Source: Oscillospiraceae bacterium
Lineage (GTDB): Bacteria; Bacillota; Clostridia; Oscillospirales; CAG-382
Direction of reading: 5' to 3'
Assembly: GCA_015063885.1 (NCBI GenBank)
Contig: SVTH01000006.1
Coordinates: 94,110-158,109, forward strand
DNA length: 64,000 nucleotides
The position numbers and the translations under genes were made by a program. Below the pieces are notes generated by a model. It was not told where the DNA came from, searched no databases, and worked only from the letters and a program-made list of their open reading frames with translations. Shown in pieces: positions 57,320-64,000 of this stretch. The number at the start of each line of letters is the position of its first letter. The stretch's first letter is position 1.

Positions 57320-58600
57320 ATGCTGATTTCCGCCATTCTTTCCGCCGTGCAAAGCGGCAGCTTTGATAAAACCTTCGCATCCCTCTACCGCGACACCGTC
57401 CGTCCCCGGGCAAGATACGCCAAGCTCCTGGAGGAGTTCCTGGAGCGCTACGGCGACCGAGAGGGCATGCTGTTCTCCGTTCCCGGCAGGACGGAGATCT
57501 CCGGCAACCACACCGACCACAACAACGGCTGTGTCCTGGCCGCCTCCGTGGATATCGACATCATCGCCGTGGCGGCAAAAACGGAGGGCATGACCGTCCG
57601 TCTGAAAAGCGAGGGCTACCCCGAGGACACGGTGGACTGCTCTGCTCCCGACCCCAAGAAGGTCCGCAAGGGCTCTTCCTCCGCCCTGGTCACCGGTATT
57701 TGCGACGCTTTTGCCAAGAAGGGCTACGCCTTTGGCGGGTTTGACGCCTGCACCTCCAGCGACGTGCTGACGGGAAGCGGCCTTTCCTCCTCCGCCGCCT
57801 TTGAGGTGATGTGCGCGCGGATCATGTCCCAGCTTTACAACGACGGCAAGGTGCCTCCCATGGAGCTTGCCATGGCGGGACAGTACGCCGAGAACGTATA
57901 CTTCGGCAAGCCCTGCGGTCTCATGGACCAGGCAGCCTGCGCCTGCGGCGGGTTCTTGTACATCGACTTTGAGGATCCCAAGGCTCCCAAGACGGAAAAG
58001 CTTGCCCTCGACCCCGAAAAGGCGGGCTACACCTTCTGCATCGTGAACACCGGGGGCAACCACGTGGATCTCACCGACGATTACGCCGCCGTGCCCAAGG
58101 AAATGCACGCCTGCGCCGCCCTGATGGGCAAGAAGGTGCTGAGAGAATGCGACGAGGCCGAGTTCGTCTCCCGCATCAGTTACATGCGTGCCAACGTGGG
58201 GGACAGAGCCATTCTCCGCGCTCTCCACTACTTCGGAGAAAACAAGCGTGTGGAGGCACAGCGTGCCGCTTTGAAGAGCGGGGACGCAGACACCTTCTTC
58301 CGTTGGGTGACGGAATCCGGCCGTTCCTCCTTTGAATTCCTGCAGAACGTATACACCACCCGCAACGTATCCGAGCAGGGCATCTCCCTGGCCTTGGCGC
58401 TGTCCCAGCGGTTCGGGGCTGTTTGCCGCGTTCACGGCGGCGGCTTTGCGGGCACCATCCAGGCCTACGTCCCCGCCGCAAACGTGGAGGCCTACCGGGA
58501 GACCATAAACAACGTGTTCGGCAAGAACGCCTGCATGCTTCTCCGCATCCGTCCCTACGGCGCTTCTGTGGTGGCGACGGACGGGGTGAAGGAATCCTGA
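57320..58600 (+). CDS. galK: Galactokinase
   Basis: This 426-residue GHMP kinase has the galactokinase signature GRTEISGNHTDHNNG, the ATP loop LTGSGLSSSAAFEV, the catalytic Asp region CGLMDQAACACGG, and the third motif VHGGGFAGTIQAYV. It phosphorylates galactose at C1 in the Leloir pathway. galT and galE are not nearby. Four bases separate it from the walJ-like gene, which shares its transcript. Confidence 0.93.
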   Translation: MLISAILSAVQSGSFDKTFASLYRDTVRPRARYAKLLEEFLERYGDREGMLFSVPGRTEISGNHTDHNNGCVLAASVDIDIIAVAAKTEGMTVRLKSEGYPEDTVDCSAPDPKKVRKGSSSALVTGICDAFAKKGYAFGGFDACTSSDVLTGSGLSSSAAFEVMCARIMSQLYNDGKVPPMELAMAGQYAENVYFGKPCGLMDQAACACGGFLYIDFEDPKAPKTEKLALDPEKAGYTFCIVNTGGNHVDLTDDYAAVPKEMHACAALMGKKVLRECDEAEFVSRISYMRANVGDRAILRALHYFGENKRVEAQRAALKSGDADTFFRWVTESGRSSFEFLQNVYTTRNVSEQGISLALALSQRFGAVCRVHGGGFAGTIQAYVPAANVEAYRETINNVFGKNACMLLRIRPYGASVVATDGVKES

Positions 58601-58604
58601 CCCC

Positions 58605-59366
58605 ATGCTCGCAGAAGTTTACCAGCTGTTTTCCTCCTCCAAGGGGAATTGCTGTCTCGTAAAAAACAAAAGCGACGTGTTCCTCATCGACGCCGGAGTT
58701 TCCGCCAAGCGGATCGAGACTGCCGTGGGGCAGGCGGGCATCCGCCCGGAGGAGATCAAGGCGATCTTCGTCACCCACGAGCATTCCGACCATATCAAGG
58801 GTCTGGAGACCTTATCCCGCCGCTACGGTATGGACATTTACGCCCCCACGGGGTGCTTTGACGGGATCCTTTCCTGCGCGCCCTCGGCCTTCCCCCATTT
58901 GAAGCCCAACGATCACGGCACCCTCACCTGTCTGGAGGATACCCGCATCTACACCGTGCGCACCCCCCACGACGCCTGTGCCTCCGTGGGTTTCCGCATG
59001 GAGCTGGAGGGCGAGATCATGGCCTATTTCACGGATATCGGCCACCTTTCCGCAGAGATCCTGCGTGCCATGTCCGGCTGTAAGCGGGTAGTCATCGAGT
59101 CCAACCACGATATTGAGCGCTTGAAGACGGGGTCTTACCCTTATCCCTTGAAGCAACGGATCCTGGGGCCCTACGGCCATCTTTCCAACTTCGACTGCGC
59201 CGCCTTACTGCCCCATCTGGTACGCTACGGCACGGAACGGATCGTGCTGGCCCACCTTTCCGAGGAAAACAACACCCCGGAGATGGCCTACGAGGAATCC
59301 GCCCGCCGTTTGGAGGGCAAGGCGTCCCTGGACGTTGCCAAACCCGGAGAAACGGTGGAAGTGTAA
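58605..59366 (+). CDS. Metallo-beta-lactamase fold hydrolase (WalJ/YycJ-like)
   Basis: This 253-residue protein has the metal motif THEHSDHIKG (HxHxDH), TPHDACASVGF, AYFTDIGHLS and IESNHDIERL, the pattern of the YycJ/WalJ group. In Bacillus WalJ is encoded with the WalKR cell-wall regulators and shows 5' exonuclease-type features; here it follows galK instead, a different setting. The phosphodiesterase role is by homology. Confidence 0.88.
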   Translation: MLAEVYQLFSSSKGNCCLVKNKSDVFLIDAGVSAKRIETAVGQAGIRPEEIKAIFVTHEHSDHIKGLETLSRRYGMDIYAPTGCFDGILSCAPSAFPHLKPNDHGTLTCLEDTRIYTVRTPHDACASVGFRMELEGEIMAYFTDIGHLSAEILRAMSGCKRVVIESNHDIERLKTGSYPYPLKQRILGPYGHLSNFDCAALLPHLVRYGTERIVLAHLSEENNTPEMAYEESARRLEGKASLDVAKPGETVEV

Positions 59367-59382
59367 AATTGAACAGGAACGA

Positions 59383-59462
59383 TTTAAGGGTGTTTCTTTG
59401 GAAAAAAGAAACACCCTTAAAAATCCCAAAGAAACCTGATTGCCCCAAACTGCCGTTTGGGG
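59383..59462 (+). repeat. Two-hairpin dispersed repeat, copy c
   Basis: Hairpin 1 is a 17-bp perfect stem (TTTAAGGGTGTTTCTTT, 59383-59399, with 59405-59421). CCCAAAGAAACC follows, then hairpin 2, CCCCAAAC/GTTTGGGG (59443-59462, loop TGCC), where several pairs differ from the other copies by two-sided changes. It probably also terminates the galK-walJ transcript. Confidence 0.85.
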
Positions 59463-59544
59463 AATGTTTTTAAAAAAGTCTTTTAAGAATTTTCAAAAAC
59501 TTCGATCCCGAGAAAAGGCTGAGTTGATCGGCCTTTTTTGTTCC

Positions 59545-59627
59545 CCGAAAACGACAGTTTTCGGCATTACGGTTTCTTTTCGGGTTCCTAAGAGTGCTTT
59601 TCTTTTTCGAAAGAAAAGCACTCTTAG
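59545..59627 (-). repeat. Two-hairpin dispersed repeat, copy d (inverted)
   Basis: Hairpin 2 is CCGAAAAC/GTTTTCGG (59545-59564) and hairpin 1 an 18-bp perfect stem (CTAAGAGTGCTTTTCTTT, 59588-59605, with 59610-59627) closed by a TTCG tetraloop. It faces copy c tail to tail; the 80 bp between contain a small AAAAGGC/GCCTTTT hairpin. It lies just past the secG stop on the minus strand. Confidence 0.85.
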
Positions 59628-59685
59628 CGTCTCCGCAAAAAACAAAAGAGACCTGTTACGGTCTCTTTTTACGTTCGCTATGAAA

Positions 59686-60099
59686 TTACTCAGCAGCCTC
59701 GGAAGACTCTGCTGCAGACTCCTCGACGGAAGCCTCTTCGGAAACCTCGTCGGAGGTATCCACGGAGATGTTGGAAACGGTGGAGGAGGTAGCGGAGGAA
59801 GAGGTAGCGGCAGAGGAGTTGTTCTTGTTGTTTGCCTCAACGTTCTTGGAGATAGCGGTCACGGTGTACAGAGCGATGACCAGCACGCCGAAAGCGATGG
59901 CGCAGATCACGGTCCACTTCTCGAACTTCTTACCCTTCTTGGCAGCCTCGGTTTTGTTCAGATAGGAGTTGGAGGAGGTCTGGCCGGAGATCACGTTCTC
60001 CAGACCCTTTCTCTTACCCTGCTGCTTACTTACCAGGAACACCAGCACAACTGCCAGCGCCAGGATCAAACCACCGATGATATATTGCAGAATTGTCAT
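59686..60099 (-). CDS. secG: Preprotein translocase subunit SecG with acidic tail
   Basis: This 137-residue protein has two membrane helices (residues about 5-24 and 63-83) and the SecG loop GLENVISGQTSSNSYLNKTEAAKKGKK between them. Ordinary SecG ends near residue 80; here about 50 extra residues rich in Ser, Glu and Ala follow. SecG assists SecYEG-driven export. It is monocistronic with its own promoter. Confidence 0.92.
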   Translation of the reverse strand: MTILQYIIGGLILALAVVLVFLVSKQQGKRKGLENVISGQTSSNSYLNKTEAAKKGKKFEKWTVICAIAFGVLVIALYTVTAISKNVEANNKNNSSAATSSSATSSTVSNISVDTSDEVSEEASVEESAAESSEAAE

Positions 60100-60145
60100 A
60101 CGATCAAATACCTTTCTATTTTACGAAATTTGCAGACTACGGGAT

Positions 60146-60174
60146 ATATTACCACAACAATCCCCCGTTTGCAA
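60146..60174 (-). promoter_or_regulatory. Promoter of secG
   Basis: TTGCAA, 17 bp, TAATAT on the minus strand, about 47 bp before the start codon. Confidence 0.7.
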
Positions 60175-60200
60175 GAGCGTTTTTGTTTTTTGTGAAAAAT

Positions 60201-61631
60201 TCACATTTTGTTCATATTTTTCTTATCTTGGCCCCAAACCACCAGGCGCAGGATCAACCGTGCCAGCCACAGCAGGATGGCGAGGACGATCCAGGCGGCA
60301 ATGATGATCAGCACCCATTTGATGATGTTCCCCATAGCGCCCTCGAAGAGGAAGGAGAACAGGTGGTCTTTGGCGGACAGGAGGGTATTCACCTCCACGG
60401 ATTTTTCCGCGATCATATCCACGGTAGCCAGGGTCTCGCCGCCCAGCACGAAGGTTGCGGTGCCCAGCACCTCTCCCTGCTTCACGGGGGCGTCCACGGT
60501 CATGTAGATCTTCCCCGCCTTTTCGCTTTCGTAGACCTTCTCGTCGTACCGCAACACCGTTTGGATCTCGGCGCCGGTGGGATTGGCCACCATCAGCTCC
60601 ACCGTTTCCGCAGGAACCAGGCGCAGGATCCCCGCCTCGGCACCGCCCCCCAGACGCAGGTCCGCAAGGAAGGTCACGGCGGACTCTCCCTGCCCCACGC
60701 AGAGGCATTGGTAGGTGAAGGAATCCAAAACGTAGGGCACCATGCCGTGCATATCGTCGTAGGCGTTGCCGGGGTCGAACCAACGGCTTCCGTCCTCCTC
60801 CTGACGCTCACGGCTGCCCCCCATCACCACGAAGGCGTAGGCGATGCCTTCCTTTTCGGTAAAAGTGATCAGGTGGTACCCGCCTTGATTGGTGGTATGC
60901 CCTGCGATCAGGCCCATGGCTTCCTCCATGAGGTAGCCCTTCATCAGATAATCACATTCCAGGTAATTCTTGTTGCGGATGGTGCTTCCCGCTCCGCGGT
61001 AGGCGTCCCTGTCCGCCAGCTTTACCAGCTCGTCGTACAGATAGAAGGCCTTGGTGAGCTTCACCACGTCGTAGGCGGTGGTCTTTCCCGTACCGCCGAA
61101 GCCGATAGGATCCGTATAACGGGTGTCCTCCATGCCCAGGCTCTCCGCCTTTTGGTTCATCCGCTCCAAAAAGTCCTCACGGGTGCCCGCCATCAGCTCC
61201 GTGGCGCAATAGCCCACCAAAGCGGCGCAGGCGTCGTTGGCGTTGGACACCAAAGAACAGGCAAACAGGTATTCCAACGTGCACTCGTCCCCCTCGGCAA
61301 GCCCCAGGTAAGGACTGCTCCGATCTCCGGGAATATAGGTGTCCCGCACCCATTCTCCCCGCACGGTCACTCTCTCGGAAAGCTTCCGTCCCGTGCTTTC
61401 CGCCAGGTCGTAAGCCACCATCAGCGCCATCAGCTTGGCGGTGACGCCGGGAGCGTGGGTATCTCCCGCCTTGTTTTCATACAGGATCTGCTCCGTGTCG
61501 ATGCAATACGCCACGGCGGAATTGTTTGCGGCAAAGAGGGGCACCGCCTCCGGCTCTGCGGACACGGTAAACAGCAATGTGGGGAGCAACAGCACCCCTG
61601 CCAGCAGGGCGCAGATCAGCTTGTTCCTCAT
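60201..61631 (-). CDS. DacF-like (peptidase S11) protein with all catalytic motifs lost
   Basis: This 476-residue protein starts at the ATG of MRNKLICALL, overlapping the ribF stop by four bases. It has a signal peptide (to about residue 25), then a D-Ala-D-Ala carboxypeptidase fold: YCIDTEQILYENKAGDTHAPG, the LVSNANDACAALVGY helix, and MNQKAESLGMEDTRYTDPIG. A beta domain and a C-terminal membrane helix (about 435-465) follow. The SxxK motif reads VTAK (Val63-Lys66), SxN reads NAN (130-132), and KTG reads IAG (242-244). The frame is intact, so it is a conserved-looking non-catalytic homologue rather than a decaying gene. A substrate-binding or scaffold role in the wall is inference. Confidence 0.85.
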   Translation of the reverse strand: MRNKLICALLAGVLLLPTLLFTVSAEPEAVPLFAANNSAVAYCIDTEQILYENKAGDTHAPGVTAKLMALMVAYDLAESTGRKLSERVTVRGEWVRDTYIPGDRSSPYLGLAEGDECTLEYLFACSLVSNANDACAALVGYCATELMAGTREDFLERMNQKAESLGMEDTRYTDPIGFGGTGKTTAYDVVKLTKAFYLYDELVKLADRDAYRGAGSTIRNKNYLECDYLMKGYLMEEAMGLIAGHTTNQGGYHLITFTEKEGIAYAFVVMGGSRERQEEDGSRWFDPGNAYDDMHGMVPYVLDSFTYQCLCVGQGESAVTFLADLRLGGGAEAGILRLVPAETVELMVANPTGAEIQTVLRYDEKVYESEKAGKIYMTVDAPVKQGEVLGTATFVLGGETLATVDMIAEKSVEVNTLLSAKDHLFSFLFEGAMGNIIKWVLIIIAAWIVLAILLWLARLILRLVVWGQDKKNMNKM

Positions 61632-62581
61632 GCTTCCAGTTCCTTTCGTACCGCTTTGATATCCTCCTCGATCTGATGCTTCAGATCCTCCACGGTGTTG
61701 AAGCACCGCTCCTTCCGCAGGAAGTGCAGAAGGGTGACCTTCACCGTCACGCCGTAAAGGTCTCCGTCGAAATCCAACAGATGGGTCTCGAACACGGGCT
61801 TGGATTCCGAGGACACCGTGGGCTTGATGCCTACGTTGGTGACTCCGTGGAAGCACACTTTTTCCCCATCCTTCATAAACTCAACCTTGGAAAGATACGC
61901 GCCGAAGCGGGGAAGCATCCGATCCTCTTCCGGGATCTGGTTGATGGTGGGACAGCCGATGGTCCGCCCCAAACGGCGGCCTTCTCTGACGGGCAGGATC
62001 ACGGAATAGGGTCTGCCCAACAGCTCTTCCACCAGAGGGAGCTTACCTTCTCCCAAAAGACGGCGGATATAGGTGGAGGAGACCTTCTTCCCCTCCCGCT
62101 CCACGGCGGGAAGGATCACACAGCTGCCGCCGTGAGCCTCCATCAATGCCTTCATGGTGTTGGGGTCGCCCATACGCCCCTTGCCGAAGCGGAAATCGCT
62201 CCCCACCACGGCGCAGACGCAATGGAGCTTTTCCACCAAAAAGTCCCTCACGAATTCCTCGCAGGAGAAATCGTGGAGATAGGCGTATTCCCCGCGGAAC
62301 ACGGCTTCCACCCCTGCGTCCGACAGCGCCTCCAGACGCTCCGCATCCCCGCAGAGATATTTTGCGCCGAAGTAAAGCACCTTGGGATTTTCCGTAAAGG
62401 TGAACACCAAGGGCGTGGCGTTTCTCGCCTTCCCCTCCTCCGCAAGACGCTTCAGAAGGGTATGGTGTCCGATATGCACCCCGTCAAAGTTGCCGATGGC
62501 GATCACCGTCTCCCCGGGAAAGGGAAGGTCCCGCCGCTCCAGAATACGGGGAGGGTTATTGAGAAGATAGTTCTGATACAT
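61628..62581 (-). CDS. ribF: Bifunctional riboflavin kinase/FMN adenylyltransferase
   Basis: This 317-residue enzyme has an N-terminal nucleotidyltransferase (AIGNFDGVHIGHHTLLKRL; STYIRRLLGEG) and a C-terminal flavokinase (RRLGRTIGCPTINQ, then VTNVGIKPTV). It turns riboflavin into FMN and FAD, the ligand of the riboswitch at 43.3 kb. A truB/rbfA neighbourhood, common elsewhere, is not seen. It heads a two-gene operon with the degenerate DacF-like gene. Confidence 0.96.
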   Translation of the reverse strand: MYQNYLLNNPPRILERRDLPFPGETVIAIGNFDGVHIGHHTLLKRLAEEGKARNATPLVFTFTENPKVLYFGAKYLCGDAERLEALSDAGVEAVFRGEYAYLHDFSCEEFVRDFLVEKLHCVCAVVGSDFRFGKGRMGDPNTMKALMEAHGGSCVILPAVEREGKKVSSTYIRRLLGEGKLPLVEELLGRPYSVILPVREGRRLGRTIGCPTINQIPEEDRMLPRFGAYLSKVEFMKDGEKVCFHGVTNVGIKPTVSSESKPVFETHLLDFDGDLYGVTVKVTLLHFLRKERCFNTVEDLKHQIEEDIKAVRKELEA

Positions 62582-62619
62582 AATTACCTCACAGGCTATA
62601 CAGACTGCTTTATCAACTT

Positions 62620-62648
62620 ATTCTATCCCATTTTTACCCCCTTGTCAA
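62620..62648 (-). promoter_or_regulatory. Promoter of ribF
   Basis: TTGACA, 17 bp, TAGAAT on the minus strand, 39-67 bp before the start codon; GTGAGG serves as ribosome site. Confidence 0.85.
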
Positions 62649-62780
62649 GACGGAAAAAGGAAATTTACAAACAATCGGAAATATGTTAAGGAAATAAAGG
62701 AGAAGGCGGGGCTTTGCAGAGCAAAGGGGGGTGCAATGCGCGGCGGTTTTGCCGTTCACACTTCAGGACTGTCATTCGCT

Positions 62781-62961
62781 TGAAAGTAATTGACGGAACG
62801 GGAAAAGCGGTAGTGCTAATGTGTAGCCATACCCTCAAAAAATGCTTGGCATTTTTTGACTCTTATTCGGGCTCACGCCGCTCATAAGAGTTCGACGCGG
62901 CAGGGATTTTGCCGTGTGCTCCTGTTGCAAGTACCGTGCTCCCTGCCTTGCTCAGGGTGAC
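62781..62961 (-). repeat. Large dispersed repeat, left-half copy 5
   Basis: On the minus strand it starts GTCACCCTGAGC and breaks off after the CCGTCAATTACTTTCAA stretch, at the same internal place as copy 2. The stem CTCTTAT... has one side changed. The flanking 130 bp upstream are unique and show nothing. Confidence 0.8.
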
Positions 62962-63020
62962 AATAAAAGGGGTAGCGGTTGTGCTATACGTAACGTTTTC
63001 GCTACCCTTCCCCTCGGACT

Positions 63021-63380
63021 GTCATTCTGAGCGGAGCCGCGGGGAAGGGGGAAAGGATAGAAAAGAAAAGGCTCTCCCGCGGCGGAGTCGAAGTTTTCGT
63101 AGTCGAGGCGCAGCCGAGCGGAGAAAACCGAAGCCTGCGATAGCGGGCTGAGGGATATGGTTGGGAATTAGATCAACCCTTCTGTAACGCAAGAACTGTT
63201 TTAAGTAACTGACGGAACGGAAAAAACGGTAGTGCTAATGTGTAACCATACCCTCAAAAAATGCTTGGCATTTTTTGACTCTTATTCGGGCTCACGCCAC
63301 TCATAAGAGTTCGACGCGGCAGGGATTTTGCCGTGTGCTCCTGTTGCAAGTGCTGTGCTCCCTGCCTTGCTCAGGGTGAC
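63021..63380 (-). repeat. Large dispersed repeat, full copy 6 (360 bp)
   Basis: Runs on the minus strand from GTCACCCTGAGC (63369-63380) to GCTCAGAATGAC (63021-63032). Same subtype as copy 4, including the CTCTTAT/ATAAGAG stem and the CGAGCGGAGAAAA-type right half. Confidence 0.88.
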
Positions 63381-63438
63381 AAACAGGGGTTGTGTTGTCG
63401 ATATACGTAGTGTTTTCGCCCTTCCTCGCTCTACGATT

Positions 63439-63820
63439 GTCATTCTGAGCGAAGCCGCGGAGAAGGACGCAAGGATAGGAAAACCAAAGCTGTCCCGCGG
63501 CGGAGTCGAAGTTTTGCGGAAGGAGCGTAGCGGATGGAGCAAAACCGCCGCAGGCGGGATCTCCTCGGAGTTAGATGTACCTTTCCAAGGGTAAAGAACT
63601 GTTTTTTACGTTACGAAAAAGATGTAAGTTTACGTCCAAAGGGGTTGGATCTAAATGTAACGAGACCCCTTGCGGTTTCGCTTTCCGAAATTGCTGTGGA
63701 AGACAAAACCGCATCCAAGATTTCGGGGCAATTTCGAAAAGCAAAACTTCGACGCGGCAGGGGGAGTACTGCAGCAATCCTATCAAGCGTACGGTGCCCC
63801 CCTGCCTTGCTCAGGGTGAC
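63439..63820 (-). repeat. Large dispersed repeat, copy 7 with diverged centre
   Basis: Both terminal repeats are present (63809-63820 and 63439-63450), and the right half matches other copies. The middle (63590-63740) is different, with no GGCGTGAGCC loop, showing that ends and interior are exchanged independently. Confidence 0.75.
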
Positions 63821-63877
63821 GTGCCGGGGTGGTGTTCGTGCTTTTCGTAGCGTTTTTGCTACCCTTACCCTACGACT

Positions 63878-64000
63878 GTCATTCTGAGCGGAGCCGCGGG
63901 GAAGGGTGTAAGGATAGGAAAACGAAGGCTGTCCCGCGGCGGAGTCGAAGTTTTGCGGAAGGAGCGTAGCGGATGGAGCAAAACCGCCGCAGGCGGGATC
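63878..64000 (-). repeat. Large dispersed repeat, copy 8 (cut by window end)
   Basis: Begins with the right terminal repeat at 63878 and continues identically to copy 7's right half (CCGCGGCGGAGTCGAAGTTT) to the end of the window. Nothing coding is seen from 62.65 kb to here. Confidence 0.8.

Overview
The window comes from a GC-rich, endospore-forming member of the Bacillota, most likely a clostridial anaerobe. The evidence is the cotJABC spore-coat operon, the rpoB-rpoC-L7Ae-rpsL-rpsG-fusA-tuf order, YlbF and WalJ homologues, a purine-nucleoside (BMP/Nup-type) ABC importer, ECF-type riboflavin uptake under an FMN riboswitch, and Bacillota-style promoters (TTGACA, 17 bp, TATAAT) and ribosome binding sites. 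No tRNA, rRNA, CRISPR array, plasmid or phage module is visible. The family or genus cannot be fixed from the sequence alone.

Layout. 1-2.8 kb: end of a flavoprotein/DUF1667 unit and a MATE exporter. 2.9-6.2 kb: a Fic enzyme, cotJABC and an anchored protein built of YD-like repeats. 6.6-13.5 kb: a seven-gene minus-strand unit (tgt, C39-like secreted protein, pepD, rsmI, sugar kinase, esterase, sugar isomerase). 13.5-14.5 kb: a REP-associated tyrosine transposase (RAYT) with three REP palindromes. 14.5-22.7 kb: mutL-mutS-ylbF-miaB-NlpC/P60-malic enzyme (minus). 22.8-25.9 kb: a tandem-domain polysaccharide deacetylase and a SulP transporter. 26-27 kb: a repeat mosaic. 27.1-29.7 kb: an ECF sigma/anti-sigma/lipoprotein operon and a second lipoprotein. 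29.7-33 kb: a 42-codon ORF, an AAA/DUF4143 ATPase and a DUF4855 protein. 33.3-39.2 kb: xpt-bmp-nup purine salvage and uptake operon with a structured leader. 39.4-43.4 kb: FMN riboswitch-ribU-GHL10 lipoprotein-membrane protein. 43.4-56 kb: the str/rpo ribosomal and RNA polymerase genes. 56-57.2 kb: a second repeat mosaic. 57.3-62.6 kb: galK-walJ, secG, a degenerate DacF-like protein and ribF. 62.7-64 kb: a third repeat mosaic running off the window.

How the parts work together. Core information processing (RNA polymerase, ribosomal proteins, elongation factors, tRNA and rRNA modification, mismatch repair) dominates the minus strand. Two metabolite-responsive loci stand out. One is the FMN riboswitch, which begins only 25 bases after the tuf stop codon. 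The other is a 150-nt structured leader, not matched to a known class, in front of the purine operon.

The most unusual material is non-coding. There are three separate families of hairpin-bearing dispersed repeats whose stems differ by compensatory changes, plus a promoter sandwiched between two identical 41-bp repeats in front of the DUF4143 ATPase. Among proteins, the DacF-like protein has lost all three catalytic motifs of its family, and the deacetylase carries two intact catalytic domains in one chain.
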